Both the position numbers and the translations under genes were made by a program. A stretch of 64,000 nt of DNA, from positions 1 to 64,000 of the forward strand of contig JACPFM010000021.1 of assembly GCA_016182965.1 (NCBI GenBank). Reading direction: 5' to 3'. Positions 7,272 to 17,656 of this stretch are shown piece by piece. The stretch is from Deltaproteobacteria bacterium (GTDB lineage Bacteria; Myxococcota_A; Polyangia; Polyangiales; JADJMO01). Below the pieces are notes generated by a model. It was not told the origin of the DNA and did not search any database. It saw nothing but the letters and a program-made list of their open reading frames with translations. Every line of letters begins with the position of its first letter. The first letter of the stretch is position 1.

Positions 7272-10097
7272 ATGCTCCGAGCAGCACTTCGGGCCGCAGG
7301 TCTGTCCGTTCTCGCCGCCCTCGCTGCCTGCCAAACGGGTCACGAGGCCGAGCCGTCCGATTCGGGCGTCGATTCGGACGTCCCGGAGGCCGCAGAACAG
7401 CGAGCGATTCGCGGCCGGTTGGTGCTGCCGGGAGTCGCGGATCTCGCTGGCTTCGCCGTCACGATGGTCGGCCCGACGACGGCCGCCGTCGCGACCGATT
7501 CGACCGGCGCCTTCGTCTTCGAGCGCGCGCAGATCGGCCGATACGCCGTGTCGATCACGGTGCCATCCACGACCGAAGGGTCGAGCGTGACCATCGTGGA
7601 CGTCGCCGGTACCGACGTCGTGGTGCCGGACTTCCAATTCAGCCCGCTCGGCGACGTGACTGGCAAGGTGACGCTCGGAGCGCCGACGGGCAACGCCGGT
7701 ATCAGCGTCGTCGTCGCAGGGACGGCAGCGTCTGCGATCACCGACGACAGCGGTACGTATGTCATCCGCGGCGTGCCGGCGGGCGCACGTGACGTCGTCG
7801 CCGCGCTGCCCGGGTGGTCGGGCGGCGTCGCGAAGGGCGTTCCGGTCGAATACCGGAGGCTCGCGACCGCTCCCGATGTCATCCTCACGCGTGCCCCGGT
7901 CGACGCAGGGTCCGTCGAAGGCGCGGTGAAGGTCAGCGGCGAAGCGGCGAACGACGGCATCACCGTCGTCGCCGTGGGACCGTCGGGGACCTCGGCCGCG
8001 ATCACGGACGCGGCGGGCGCATGGTCGGTGAAGAGCCTGGCGCCGGGCACGTACTCCATCACGCTGAGCGCGCCGTCGACGCTCGAGGCGACGCGCACCG
8101 CCGTCGCAGTCGTCGAGAACGGAAAGACGACGACCGTCGAGCCGGTATCGTTCACGCCCCTCGGCACCCTTCGTGGCAAGGCCACGCTGCAGGGGCGCGT
8201 CAGCGGCAACGCCGGGATCATGGTCTGGGTCACCGACTCTGCCGTCGCGCTCACCGACGACGCGGGCAACTGGGAGATCCGCGGCGCGCGCACGGGCATA
8301 TCGACGGTCCGCGCGACCAAGGAGGGGTACGCGCTCGGGGCGATCGACGGACCGACGCTCGCCTGGCGCGGCGTCGCCACCGTCGGCACGATCGACCTCG
8401 CCCTCGATCCGAGCGCCGCCGCTTCGATCTCCGGCGTGGCGAAGGTCCTCGGGCGCACGACGAACGACGACATCGTCGTCTCGCTCTCCGGCTCGACCGC
8501 GACGACCACGACCGCCGCCGACGGCAGCTACAAGCTCGAGGTGGCGGCCTCCGGGCTCCGCTCGTTGTCCTTCAAGACCAAGGACGGTCGCTACGAGGCG
8601 CGCATCGACGACGTCCTGCTGATGCCCGGCGGCGGAGCGTTCGTGATGGCGGCGAGCACCCTGCGCCCGATCCCCCTCGCGCGACTGGTGCGCGGCAAGC
8701 GAATCGGTCGCGGGCGCCCGGTCGGCGCCACGCCGTCCGGCGAGGTCGTCGTCTTCGTGCCCGGAACGAGCGGCCGCTTCGATGTGTTGTCGCTGACGGG
8801 CACGGCCAAGACGCTGGTCGCCAGCGACGTCTCCTATTCGGAGTCGTGGCTGCTATCGCCCGACGGCGCCCACCTCTCATACATGCGGCAGACCGCCGCG
8901 GGGAGGCAGTGGGAGATCGTCTCGACCGCCGGAGGAACCCCGGCGGTGCTCTCGACGGCATCGTACTCGTTGCCGCGCCAGTACCTCGATGGCGGCAAGC
9001 TTCTCGCGTACGTCACCAGCGACGGGTACGCCAACACGCTCAACGTCCGCGCCCTGGCCACCGGCAAGACCACGCGCGTCATGGACGTTGGTGGCTACTA
9101 CGGAACGATGCCGTGTCAATTCACGCGCGACGTCACCTACGCAGCATGTCAGGCGCCGAGCGCGGGCGGGGCGTACCACCTCGCGCCGGTCTCGGAGCCG
9201 GGAGCGATCACGGTGGTCAACGTCGGGTATTCGCGCGTCGAATGGACCTCCGACCGACGCCTGGTTCACTCCACCGCCGGCGCAGGACTGGCGCTCACGC
9301 GACCGGGCGCCACGACGATTCCCGAGCGGGTGCTCTTCACCGACGGCGTGATCAGATGGCAGCTGTCGCCCGATGCCCAGTCGTTGCTGGTATGGCGGCA
9401 GGTTGGCTCGCAGAAGAGCGTCTGGCTCGTGCGCCCTGCTCTGTCCGACGCGCCCGTGCTCGTCGCGGAGACCCCTAGCGGGGCCTACATGGCGGAAGTT
9501 CCCGCCGCATTCTCCCCCGATTCATCGCAGGTCGCCTGGGGAGTGCCATCGGCTACCGGCGGCCCGATGACGGTGCGCCTGGCGAACGTGACGTCGCTCT
9601 CGGCCTCGAAGCTGATTGGCGAGGTTCCCGTCGCTCGCAGCCTCGAGTTCCTCGGCGCCTCGACGGTCATCCTCGGCGGGCGCTACGAGAGCAACCCGCT
9701 ACGCCTCCTTCCGATCGGCGGCGGCGCATCGACCCTGCTCGGCTCCGCGCTGCAGTGGCTTCCCAGCCCTGACGCCAGCAGGCTCGCCTGGAGCGAAGGG
9801 TCGGGCTACGGCTCGGGCCCACTGAAGACGGCGACCGCTACTGGCGCGATCTCCGTCGTGGCCTCCACTGCATATAGCTCGCCTCCCCCGCAGTGGTCTC
9901 CCGACTCCGCACGGCTGTCGTTCTGGAGCTGCGGGGCGGCCGAGTGTTCGCTGGCGGTGCGGGACGCTGCCGCCACGTCGCCAGCGATTCCCGTCACGTG
10001 GCAGGACAGGGCCATGTGGCTATCGCCGACGAGCGTGGTGCTGTCGACGAGCTCGTACTCCGAGGACGACAGCATCTATCTCGCGACCCTCCCCTGA
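7272..10097 (+). CDS. Large lipoprotein with carboxypeptidase-regulatory-like repeats and TolB-type propeller
   Basis: A lipoprotein signal (MLRAALRAAGLSVLAALAAC) leads a 941-residue surface protein. Residues about 40-460 hold six beta-sandwich repeats of the carboxypeptidase-regulatory type, each with a strand pair ending in DSTGAFVF, DDSGTYVIRGV, DAAGAWSVKSL, DDAGNWEIRGA or AADGSYKLEV. Residues about 480-941 are WD40/TolB-like propeller blades marked by LSPDGAHLSYM, FSPDSSQVAW and WSPDSARLSF. No catalytic motif is seen. It is probably an outer-membrane-anchored scaffold or sensor. Confidence 0.85.
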   Translation: MLRAALRAAGLSVLAALAACQTGHEAEPSDSGVDSDVPEAAEQRAIRGRLVLPGVADLAGFAVTMVGPTTAAVATDSTGAFVFERAQIGRYAVSITVPSTTEGSSVTIVDVAGTDVVVPDFQFSPLGDVTGKVTLGAPTGNAGISVVVAGTAASAITDDSGTYVIRGVPAGARDVVAALPGWSGGVAKGVPVEYRRLATAPDVILTRAPVDAGSVEGAVKVSGEAANDGITVVAVGPSGTSAAITDAAGAWSVKSLAPGTYSITLSAPSTLEATRTAVAVVENGKTTTVEPVSFTPLGTLRGKATLQGRVSGNAGIMVWVTDSAVALTDDAGNWEIRGARTGISTVRATKEGYALGAIDGPTLAWRGVATVGTIDLALDPSAAASISGVAKVLGRTTNDDIVVSLSGSTATTTTAADGSYKLEVAASGLRSLSFKTKDGRYEARIDDVLLMPGGGAFVMAASTLRPIPLARLVRGKRIGRGRPVGATPSGEVVVFVPGTSGRFDVLSLTGTAKTLVASDVSYSESWLLSPDGAHLSYMRQTAAGRQWEIVSTAGGTPAVLSTASYSLPRQYLDGGKLLAYVTSDGYANTLNVRALATGKTTRVMDVGGYYGTMPCQFTRDVTYAACQAPSAGGAYHLAPVSEPGAITVVNVGYSRVEWTSDRRLVHSTAGAGLALTRPGATTIPERVLFTDGVIRWQLSPDAQSLLVWRQVGSQKSVWLVRPALSDAPVLVAETPSGAYMAEVPAAFSPDSSQVAWGVPSATGGPMTVRLANVTSLSASKLIGEVPVARSLEFLGASTVILGGRYESNPLRLLPIGGGASTLLGSALQWLPSPDASRLAWSEGSGYGSGPLKTATATGAISVVASTAYSSPPPQWSPDSARLSFWSCGAAECSLAVRDAAATSPAIPVTWQDRAMWLSPTSVVLSTSSYSEDDSIYLATLP

Positions 10098-10146
10098 AGC
10101 GCGGCTCGGCGCCTGCGGAGCCCGCGGGCATTGCGCCGAAGCGCCT

Positions 10147-11703
10147 TCAAGCCGTCTGCGCCGTGAGACGTGGCAGGGCCGAACCTTCGTCGTCGAGACG
10201 CTCGATCGCGGCGCGCGCGCGCTCGAGCGCGACGGTCAGCGCGTAGGCGCGCTGCGACAGCGGGCGCTCGACGGCGATGACCTTCGCGGCCTGCGCCCGG
10301 CGCACGTCGAGCATGCGCGACAGCGTGTCGAGGATTCCGACGCGATCGCGGTCGTCGGCGGCGTTGTAGCGCTCGACCGCGCGCTCGATCTCCGGCTCGA
10401 TCGCCGTCAGATCGCGCCGCGCCTCGGCGCGAGCCCGCTCGAGGAGGTCGCCGACGGCGTCGACCGCGCGGGTGAGCGCCTCGATCTCGGCGACCATCGG
10501 CCCGAGCTGGCGCACCAGGTCCAAGTCGGAGAAATCCAGCTCGGGGCGCGGCTCGCCGCGCCGCGGATCGAGCCACGCTGCGCCGTTCTCGCGCGACTCG
10601 CGCTCGCGACGGGTGAGCAGCTGCGCCGAGTGCACCGCGCGCGTGGGCGAGGTCGCCGCGACGATCGGCGGGAACGGCGTGGTGCTGTTCACGTCGATCA
10701 GCGTGCGGAACAGCTCGCTCCACGAATGATCCTCGCCGTACCCGGTGTCGGTGATGCCGACGCTCTCGACCGAGCCGTCGAGCAGCTCGGGGAACCGCCG
10801 GACGAGCGCCTCGATCTTCGCCGGCCCGGCGTTGATGAACTGGCGGCTGGGCCGCGAGATGCGTCGCGGCGCGCCGCTCGGCCGGCCCATGCGCGACAGA
10901 TCGCAGGGCGCGCTCGCGAAGTCGTCGGGCGACCCGTCTTCGCATGGCGGCGGCTCCTCGACCTCGCTGCACGCGATGGCGTCGACGCCGAGCGCCTCGG
11001 CCACCACCTCGACGATCGGCCGCGGCGAGGCGCTGCTGATCACCACCTTCACGCCGGGGCACCGCGCGCGGAGCCACGCGATGTCGTCGCGATCGATGGT
11101 CTGATCGTCGCGGTAGCGGTTGAACACCCGCGCGGCGAGCTCGCGCACCACCGCGCGGGGGAGCGACGCGATCTGGTGGAGCAGCGCGTGCTGCGGGATG
11201 AGCTGCACCGCGCGCACCGCCTCGGGGCCGAACCGCTTGAACGCGAGGCGGCGCAGGCCTTCCGCGCGCGAGGCGAGCTTGCCCCAGACGAAGTAGAACA
11301 GCCCCGGCGGCGCCCAGAGCGCAGAGCCGACCGCGAGGTAGCGGAGCATCGACAGCGGGCGTGAGGGCTCGAAGTGCATGCGACCGGGGCCGCGCTGCGG
11401 CTCGATCTCGTCGAGGTACGACGGGCCGTACCCGAGGTGCGCGACGATCTCCCAGCCGAGCAGCTCGCCCATGTTGCGGCCGAGGTGGATGGTGCGATCG
11501 AGATCGAGCACCACCACGCGCGTGCTCGGGGGCACCGCGCGCAGACACAGCTCGCGGAAGTCGACCGGCGCGCCGTGCACGCGGAGACGCTCGACCACGC
11601 GCGTGCGCGGCGCGCCGGCGTCGCGGGTGCTCGAGTGGTCGTCGCGCGCCGAGCGCGCGCCCGTATCGAAACCTGAGAAGAGCGCGCTTCGTGCCGCAGC
11701 CAT
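10147..11703 (-). CDS. HAD-superfamily hydrolase (phosphoserine-phosphatase-like) with helical C-terminus
   Basis: HAD motif I is VVLDLDRTIH (nucleophile first Asp), motif II VVISSASPRPI (Ser), motif III INAGPAKIEAL (Lys) and motif IV GITDTGYGEDHSW. The long insertion between motifs I and II with hydrophobic, Trp-rich sequence (ALWAPPGLFYFVWG) may be a cap or membrane-contacting helix. The last about 130 residues form a predicted coiled coil. This is a phosphatase or phosphotransferase; the substrate is unknown. I place the start at Met 11703 because the 13 extra residues of the longer frame look non-coding; either is possible. Confidence 0.8.
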   Translation of the reverse strand: MAAARSALFSGFDTGARSARDDHSSTRDAGAPRTRVVERLRVHGAPVDFRELCLRAVPPSTRVVVLDLDRTIHLGRNMGELLGWEIVAHLGYGPSYLDEIEPQRGPGRMHFEPSRPLSMLRYLAVGSALWAPPGLFYFVWGKLASRAEGLRRLAFKRFGPEAVRAVQLIPQHALLHQIASLPRAVVRELAARVFNRYRDDQTIDRDDIAWLRARCPGVKVVISSASPRPIVEVVAEALGVDAIACSEVEEPPPCEDGSPDDFASAPCDLSRMGRPSGAPRRISRPSRQFINAGPAKIEALVRRFPELLDGSVESVGITDTGYGEDHSWSELFRTLIDVNSTTPFPPIVAATSPTRAVHSAQLLTRRERESRENGAAWLDPRRGEPRPELDFSDLDLVRQLGPMVAEIEALTRAVDAVGDLLERARAEARRDLTAIEPEIERAVERYNAADDRDRVGILDTLSRMLDVRRAQAAKVIAVERPLSQRAYALTVALERARAAIERLDDEGSALPRLTAQTA

Positions 11704-11793
11704 GGGGCACAAGGTAGTGACCGGCGCGCGCGCTACCGTCACGGCTCGGTCAGAAGACCGTGCCGCCGACGTCAGCGCACCTTGGCTTGGCGT

Positions 11794-13863
11794 TCAGTTC
11801 TTGGTGACCGGCGCGATTCCGCCGATCTTCGGCTTCGGCTTGACCGGCTCGAGCGCGGACGGGCCGGCGGGCTTCGCGGGCACGCCGCCGAGCTTGCCGG
11901 CGGGCGGCTCGGGCTTGGGACCGGGCTTGACCGGCTCGATGGCGCCCGGCTTGGGCATACCGGGCTTGACCGGCTCGAGGGCAGGGGACTTCGTGGCCGG
12001 CCCGCCCTCGGGCTTGCCGGCGGGCCCCTCCGGCTTCACCGGCTCGATGGCGCCCGGCTTCGGCGCGCCCGGCTTGAGCGGACCGACGACGCCCGGCTTG
12101 TCGGGCGCCGCGCCGGGAGCGGCCTTCGGGCCGCCGATCGGAGCGAGCTTGCCCGTGCCGACCGCGTCGAGCGGCGGGAGCTTCTTCATCGGCTGGGCCT
12201 TGATGACCACGATGGGCGCCGCCAACGGCTTGAGCGCGCCGCCCTTGCCGTCGGACAGCGCGAGCTTGCCGGCCTTGGCGTCGATCTGCAGCTTGCCGCC
12301 GGCCACGATGGGCAGGAGCTTCGGGATCTCGAGCTTCTCGACCTTCTTGCCCTTGTCGACGAAGAGCTCGATCTTCTGCGCCACGGGCGCGCCGCCCACG
12401 AAGGCGAGCTGCTTGTGCTTGCCGTCGATCTCGACCGACTGCGCGGGCTTCGCCTCGAGGCTGACGCCGGTGAGCGTGGCCGTGAACTTCTTGCCGATGA
12501 TCGAGACGTCGTCCTTCTGACCCTCGGTGCCGCGCACCGTGAGCTTCACCTTCGTCTTGGCGGGGATGAAGAGGATGGGCGGCGAGTCGGAGGCGAGCTT
12601 GCCGCGCGGCATGACGTACGTCGCGCCGGGGATCTCGTTGACGATGTTGCCGTCCTTCATGCCGAGCGTGTGGCCGGAGTCGTCCTGGACGCTCAGGCTC
12701 GCCGCGCCGCGGCCGATGACCATCACGTCGTCGTCGCCGTCCTCGCCGTCGCCGTCGATCTCGTCGTCGTCGGCGGGCTTCTCCTTCTTCTTGGCGACCT
12801 TGGGCTCGTCCTCGTCGTCGTCGTCCTCGACGGCCTTCGGCTTCTTCTTGGCGACCTTCGGCGTCTCCTCCTCGTCGTCGTCGTCATCGGCGGAGCTGCC
12901 GGCCGCGAAGGGGCAGCTCATCTTCTTGCGCGCCGACTGCGGCACGAGCTCGATGCGCGGACTCGACGCGGTGCCGTAGTAGGTCGACGCCGACTCGTCG
13001 GGGCTCGTGGCCGCGTCGTCGTAGCGCCAGGTGTTCTTGCCCTTGTCGAACTCGACGTGACGCAGCTTGCCGGGCGAGTTGTTCTCGTAGACGTACACCC
13101 AGTAGATGTCGTCGCCGCGATCTTCGACGGCGTAGGGCGCGATCGCGTGGCCGCCGTAGCCGGTCGGGCTGTGGATGCCGAGGAGGTAGACCTCGTTCTT
13201 CTTCTTCATCGAGCTGATCAGGCGCTCGAGGACCTTGTTGGGCGCGGCGCGGTACGTCGCGTGGGCGACGCTGGGGCTCATCTGCGTGACGGCCCAGTAG
13301 GCGAGGTAGCGCTCGCTCTTCTTGTCGCGATCGAGGTCGTAGGTCTTGTCGCCCCCGAGCTTCGACACGCTGTCTTCGCCGGCCCACAGGCGGAGGCTGC
13401 CGACGCTGAAGCCCTCGCAGTGGCCGCCGCGCAGCAGCTTGGCGCTCGCATCGAGGAAGGCCTGGGCGCCCGATTTGAGGGTGCACTCGCCGTCGTCGCC
13501 GTCGCCGCCGCCCGCGCACACCGCCTTCTCGCCGCACATCTTCTTCAAGTCGGCGGGGCCGAGCTGGAGATCGTCGGGATCGTCGAGGCGGAAGTTCGGG
13601 AACTGGAACCCGTCGACCGTCGGGCGGAAGCCGAGGTCGGCGACGAGGTTGGCGTCGTCGAGCGAGCTCGGATCGGCCTCCTTGCCGCCCTTCGATTTGC
13701 CGCCGCCGGCGCCCTTGGCGCCCTTGGGCACGAAGGCAGGCTCGGTCGCCTGATCGGACTTGTCGGTCTTCTTCTTGTCGTGCCGATCGCAACCTGCCGC
13801 TCCGACGGCGGACAGGGCGAAGACGACGAGCAAGGACGGATGGAGGAACGTTCGGGTGCGCAT
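11794..13863 (-). CDS. Large lipoprotein with acidic/basic linker and Pro-Lys repeats
   Basis: ATG 13863 begins MRTRTFLHPSLLVVFALSAVGAAGC, a lipoprotein signal. The 689-residue protein has an N-terminal globular half with paired Cys, a central run of Asp/Glu and Lys blocks (for example ADDDDDEEETPKVAKKK), and a C-terminal tail of repeated E-P-V-K-P-G-x-P-K-P-G units. The architecture suggests an envelope protein reaching across peptidoglycan; I recognise no domain. The open frame on the opposite strand over this gene is a shadow produced by GC-skewed codon use. Confidence 0.8.
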   Translation of the reverse strand: MRTRTFLHPSLLVVFALSAVGAAGCDRHDKKKTDKSDQATEPAFVPKGAKGAGGGKSKGGKEADPSSLDDANLVADLGFRPTVDGFQFPNFRLDDPDDLQLGPADLKKMCGEKAVCAGGGDGDDGECTLKSGAQAFLDASAKLLRGGHCEGFSVGSLRLWAGEDSVSKLGGDKTYDLDRDKKSERYLAYWAVTQMSPSVAHATYRAAPNKVLERLISSMKKKNEVYLLGIHSPTGYGGHAIAPYAVEDRGDDIYWVYVYENNSPGKLRHVEFDKGKNTWRYDDAATSPDESASTYYGTASSPRIELVPQSARKKMSCPFAAGSSADDDDDEEETPKVAKKKPKAVEDDDDEDEPKVAKKKEKPADDDEIDGDGEDGDDDVMVIGRGAASLSVQDDSGHTLGMKDGNIVNEIPGATYVMPRGKLASDSPPILFIPAKTKVKLTVRGTEGQKDDVSIIGKKFTATLTGVSLEAKPAQSVEIDGKHKQLAFVGGAPVAQKIELFVDKGKKVEKLEIPKLLPIVAGGKLQIDAKAGKLALSDGKGGALKPLAAPIVVIKAQPMKKLPPLDAVGTGKLAPIGGPKAAPGAAPDKPGVVGPLKPGAPKPGAIEPVKPEGPAGKPEGGPATKSPALEPVKPGMPKPGAIEPVKPGPKPEPPAGKLGGVPAKPAGPSALEPVKPKPKIGGIAPVTKN

Positions 13864-14002
13864 GGCGCTGGGCAGAAGATCCACGGGGCCTCCGCGTGCG
13901 TCCAGTGAGACGGACGCGCGCCTCTTCCATTCAGTCGAGCCCGCTTCCCCGAAATCACTCACGATTTTCGGCATGTGGGCCGGTCGTGCGAAGATTCGCC
14001 CG

Positions 14003-14545
14003 ATGCCCCCCCTGCGCGCCGGAGTCCTCCTCTCGGTCGTCGCGCTGCTCGGCGGCTGCGCCCCGCGCTCGAAGGGCCGCCCGTGCCGCGCGCTGCCGCT
14101 CCCCGCGCCGTCGGTGTTCGAGCGCTGCGGCGGGATGATCTACCACGCGCCGCCCGGATCGAGCACGCACTACGCGATCCGCTTCGTCGATCAGGTGGGC
14201 GGCGATCTCGAGCTCGTCGATCTCTGCGTGCTCCTCGACGAGGCGCCGATCTTCACCCGGAGCGAGATCGACGCCTGGCTGCCGCGCGCGGCGAAGGAGC
14301 CCGCGGCGTGGACCGGCAAGATCGCCAACGTGCGGCACTCGGTGCAGGTGCAGGCGACCTACAAGGTCCGCGGCAAGGCGACGCTCGATCGCGTCGTCCT
14401 CCGCGCCGCGCAGGAGGTCGCTCCGGCCGACGACGCGGTGCTCGAGCTGATCGCCTACGACAAGGGCGGCTCGGGCAAGATCGAGGAGCGGCTCTCGATC
14501 AAGGGCAGCCTCCCGGGTGGAACCGCGCAGCCGCGCTGCGAGTGA
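14003..14545 (+). CDS. Lipoprotein, unknown function
   Basis: The product of ATG 14003 starts MPPLRAGVLLSVVALLGGC, a lipoprotein signal with lipobox LGGC, and has 180 residues with four Cys in the mature part. No domain is recognised. It is divergent from the large lipoprotein at 13863; the 140-bp gap would hold both promoters. A palindromic repeat element begins just after its stop. Confidence 0.75.
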   Translation: MPPLRAGVLLSVVALLGGCAPRSKGRPCRALPLPAPSVFERCGGMIYHAPPGSSTHYAIRFVDQVGGDLELVDLCVLLDEAPIFTRSEIDAWLPRAAKEPAAWTGKIANVRHSVQVQATYKVRGKATLDRVVLRAAQEVAPADDAVLELIAYDKGGSGKIEERLSIKGSLPGGTAQPRCE

Positions 14546-14548
14546 TGA

Positions 14549-14803
14549 GAGGGCCCCCGGACTGAAGTAACTGAAGTCCGGGGCACCGAAAGCCGGGCGA
14601 AGCCCTTCGGGCTGGCGACACTCTCGTGCCGAGGAAGTGCGGTCGATCGACTCGCACTGAAGTTCGCGGCGGCGCTAGTCGTTTGGACCTAGCGCGACGC
14701 TCGCGAATCCTGCAGCGACAGCCCCAAGCCAGGCTAGCGACTCGGTGAAGTCCGAAGGACTTGCGGTCGCAGTCGGTGCCCCGGACTTCAGTCCGGGGGC
14801 CTC
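14549..14803. repeat. Palindromic intergenic repeat element (MITE/REP-like)
   Basis: About 255 bp bounded by inverted ends: CCCCCGGACTGAAGT near 14553 and its complement ACTTCAGTCCGGGGG near 14783-14799, extending inward through GGGGCACCGA and its complement TCGGTGCCCC; the left copy carries a 9-bp insertion AACTGAAGT. It shares GGGGCACCGA and an AGCCAGGC..AGCGAC segment with the element near 58590. It has no coding capacity. Its right end touches the stop of yaeQ and may also act as a terminator. Confidence 0.6.
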
Positions 14804-15347
14804 AATCCCCCAGGAACGTGCGCGCGATCTCGCCCTCGATCGTGCGGCCTTCGATGGTCACGTAGAGCATGCCGTCGTTGCGCACCACCTCGAGCGCGGC
14901 GTTCCGCTGGATCGCGCGCTCGAGCTCGTCGAGCAGCGCCGGATCGACGCGGAACACCTCGATGGTGTGCGCCTTGTGAATGTGAGTGCTCGTCGCCTCG
15001 CGCCGGAGGGCGGTGAGCTCCGTGTGCGTGAAGACGGCGACGCGCCGCGACGCCTTGGCCGCCTTGTGCAGGCGCTCGGCCGACGGCGAGCCGACCTCGA
15101 TCCAGGCGAGGAGGAGGCCGGTCGGATCGCGGACCGAGACGGCAGGCTCATCGGTGGACGAGACGCCGCCCTTGCTGAACGCGATGCCCTCCTCGTACGA
15201 GAGGCAGTAGGCGAGCATGCGCGTCAACAGGAAGCGCATGGTCTCGGACGGGTGCCGGGCCATGCGCAGATCGAGCGCTTCGTAGACGTCGCGGTCGACG
15301 TCGGAGAGGGAGACCTCGAAGCGGTGCATGGTCGCGGTCAACGCCAT
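14802..15347 (-). CDS. yaeQ: YaeQ family protein
   Basis: The 181-residue product (from MALTATMHRFEVSLSD) matches YaeQ along its length: LRMARHPSET, FLLTRMLAYCLSYEEGIAFS, STDEPAVSV, WIEVGSPSAERLHKA and VAVFT are the family's conserved blocks. YaeQ has a PD-(D/E)XK-nuclease-like fold; its cellular role is unclear. The internal Met at 15347 is chosen over 15359 because family members begin MALKAT-like. It overlaps the repeat element by two bases and is divergent from the MoxR gene (57 bp apart). Confidence 0.88.
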   Translation of the reverse strand: MALTATMHRFEVSLSDVDRDVYEALDLRMARHPSETMRFLLTRMLAYCLSYEEGIAFSKGGVSSTDEPAVSVRDPTGLLLAWIEVGSPSAERLHKAAKASRRVAVFTHTELTALRREATSTHIHKAHTIEVFRVDPALLDELERAIQRNAALEVVRNDGMLYVTIEGRTIEGEIARTFLGD

Positions 15348-15404
15348 CGGCCGGCGCACTGTAGCCGGCCGCCGGCGAAATGGCAGGTGCTACGCTGGCG
15401 CGCC

Positions 15405-16358
15405 ATGGCTCACGATGTGATGCCGGACGCGCCGCGCGACGCGATCCCCAAGGTCCGCGCGGAGCTGCGGAAGGTCATCCTCGGCAAGGACGCGATCCTC
15501 GACCGGCTGCTGGTCGCGCTGCTCGCCGACGCGCACGTGCTGATGGAGGACGTCCCGGGCGTGGGCAAGACCACGCTCGCCAAGGCGCTGGCGCGCACGT
15601 TCGCCGGAGACTTCAAGCGGCTGCAGTTCACGCCCGACCTCTTGCCGACCGACGTGCTCGGCTCGTCGGTCTACGACCCGCGCGACGGCAGCTTCACGTT
15701 CAAGCCAGGGCCGATCTTCGCGAACGTGCTCCTGGCCGACGAGATCAACCGCGCGTCGCCGCGCACCCAGTCGAGCCTCCTCGAGGCGATGAGCGAGCGG
15801 CAGGCGTCCATCGAAGGCGTCACCCGCCCGCTGCCGCGGCCGTTCCTCGTGCTGGCCACGCAGAACCCGATCGAGCTCCACGGCACCTATCCGCTCCCGG
15901 AGGCGCAGCTCGATCGCTTCGGCCTCCGCGTGGAGCTCGGCTACCCGGCGCGCGAGCACGAGGTCGACATGCTGTACGCGCAGGCCGACCACCACCCGGT
16001 CGACGACGTGCAGAAGGTCCTCTCCGAGGAGGCGCTCCTCGCGCTGCAGCAGGCCACGCGCGCGGTCCGCGTCGATCGCAAGGTCGGCTCGTACGTCGTC
16101 GATCTCGCCGAGGCGACGCGCTCGCACCCGGCCGCGAAGATGGGCGCCTCGCCCCGCGCGTCGCTCGCGCTGTTCCGCGCCGCGCAGGCGCGCGCGTACC
16201 TGGACGGCCGCGCCTACGCCGTGCCCGAGGACGTGAAGGACGTCGCGGTCGAGGTGCTCGCCCATCGCGTCGTGCTCGATCCGAAGGCGCGCTACGGCGG
16301 CATGCGCAAGGAGGATCTCGTGCGCGAGGTCCTCGGCACCGTCGCCGTTCCGGTCTGA
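15405..16358 (+). CDS. MoxR-type AAA+ ATPase
   Basis: 317 residues with Walker A PGVGKTTL at 51-58, Walker B LLADEIN at 109-115, and the family hallmark [21 protein letters not shown]. MoxR ATPases remodel or insert cofactors into vWA or DUF58 partner proteins. The start ATG 15405 is where homology begins; the frame's upstream extension overlaps yaeQ in antisense. It is the first gene of a three-gene operon: its stop is 2 bp before the DUF58 gene. Confidence 0.95.
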   Translation: MAHDVMPDAPRDAIPKVRAELRKVILGKDAILDRLLVALLADAHVLMEDVPGVGKTTLAKALARTFAGDFKRLQFTPDLLPTDVLGSSVYDPRDGSFTFKPGPIFANVLLADEINRASPRTQSSLLEAMSERQASIEGVTRPLPRPFLVLATQNPIELHGTYPLPEAQLDRFGLRVELGYPAREHEVDMLYAQADHHPVDDVQKVLSEEALLALQQATRAVRVDRKVGSYVVDLAEATRSHPAAKMGASPRASLALFRAAQARAYLDGRAYAVPEDVKDVAVEVLAHRVVLDPKARYGGMRKEDLVREVLGTVAVPV

Positions 16359-16360
16359 GC

Positions 16361-17656
16361 ATGCCCGCGTGGGAGCGAAACCAGGGCACGCGTCGATCGC
16401 TGCTGCGCACGCCGATCTACGAGCTCGCCGCATACCGGCAGTTCGTGCGGGCGTGGCGCGAGCGCTTCACCGTGACGGGGCGGCGCGCGCTGGTGACGAT
16501 GATGGTGCTCGGCGTCCTCGCCATCGACACGCGCCGAAACCAGACCTTCCTCCTCTTCGCGATCGCCGCCGGGCTGTACGTCGCGGCGCTGATCATGGTG
16601 CGCGTCGGGCGACCGCGCGCGCGTATGCTGCTGCCGGTCCCGGCGCGCGCGACGGTCGGCGAGCCGCTGCCGGTGCGCGGGCGCGTCGTCATGGAAGAGG
16701 GGCAGGGGGCGCTGCTCCGCGCGACGTTCGGCGGCGTGGTCGATCCGCAGCGCTTCGCGATCGAGCCCGACGAGGTGATCGTCGGCGCCGAGCCGGGCGC
16801 CGAGACCGAGGTGCGCTTCGTGCTGCACCCCAAGCGTCGCGGTCGCTACGAGCTCGGGCGCGCGACCCTGCGCCCGCTCGATCCGTTCGGGTTCGTCGCG
16901 GGCGCCACGATCGACTCGACCCGCGGCGCGCACGTGATCCTCGTCGCGCCGCCCGTATTCCGGTGGGAGCTGCGATCCGGGGTGCTCGGTCGCCGGCTCA
17001 ACCCCGGCGGCATCCCGCTGGCGAGCAGCACCAGCGACGCCATGGAGCTGATCGGGACGCGCGAGTGGCGACCGGGCGATCGGCTGCGCAACGTCCACTG
17101 GCGATCGTTCGCGCGACGCGGCACGCCGATCGTCAAGGAGTTCCAGGAGGAGTACTTCCCGCGCATCGCCATCGTCGTCGACACCCACCTCGACGAGCGG
17201 GCCACGCCGGAGCAGGCCGTCGTCGATCGGGCCGCGTTCGAGGCCTCGCTGTCGGTCGCCGGCTCGCTGGCCGCGGCGCTCGCGCAGAACGATCACGTCG
17301 TCGAGCTGCTCGCCGCGGGGCCCGAGCTCTATCGCGTCGCCGCGGGGCGCGGGCTCGGGCAGCTCGAGAGCGTGCTCGACGTGCTCGCGTGCGTGGAGCC
17401 GTCCGACGCGGCGCCGCTCGCCAACGTCGCGCCCGCGGTCGAGGACGAGATCGCGCGGATCGGCACGGTGGTGGCGGTGCTGCTCGACTGGGACGACGCG
17501 CGCGCAGCCTTCCTCGAGCGGATGCGCGCGCTCGGCGCGGAGGTCTTCGCCGTCGTGGTGCGCGAGCGCCCGACCACCACCGCGTTCGTCGAGGGCGACG
17601 AGCTCGAGCGCATGACGCCTGCGGCGGTCGCCGCGGCGCTGAAGGAGCATCGATGA
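16361..17656 (+). CDS. DUF58 domain protein (MoxR partner)
   Basis: 431 residues. Residues about 45-75 form membrane segments ([12 protein letters not shown] and [18 protein letters not shown]). The DUF58 signature [18 protein letters not shown] lies in the second half, followed by a vWA-like fold that begins [11 protein letters not shown], where the metal-site motif is incomplete. The known context of DUF58 is a MoxR ATPase before it and a transglutaminase after it, exactly as here. It is probably an inner-membrane complex acting on envelope assembly. Its last codons overlap the next start (ATGA). Confidence 0.9.
   Translation: MPAWERNQGTRRSLLRTPIYELAAYRQFVRAWRERFTVTGRRALVTMMVLGVLAIDTRRNQTFLLFAIAAGLYVAALIMVRVGRPRARMLLPVPARATVGEPLPVRGRVVMEEGQGALLRATFGGVVDPQRFAIEPDEVIVGAEPGAETEVRFVLHPKRRGRYELGRATLRPLDPFGFVAGATIDSTRGAHVILVAPPVFRWELRSGVLGRRLNPGGIPLASSTSDAMELIGTREWRPGDRLRNVHWRSFARRGTPIVKEFQEEYFPRIAIVVDTHLDERATPEQAVVDRAAFEASLSVAGSLAAALAQNDHVVELLAAGPELYRVAAGRGLGQLESVLDVLACVEPSDAAPLANVAPAVEDEIARIGTVVAVLLDWDDARAAFLERMRALGAEVFAVVVRERPTTTAFVEGDELERMTPAAVAAALKEHR

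Noticed and set aside
11782..13908. 708-codon plus-strand frame over the large lipoprotein
   Set aside because: The minus strand carries a signal peptide, lipobox and coherent repeats; the plus frame is low-complexity Arg/Leu/Val/Asp.
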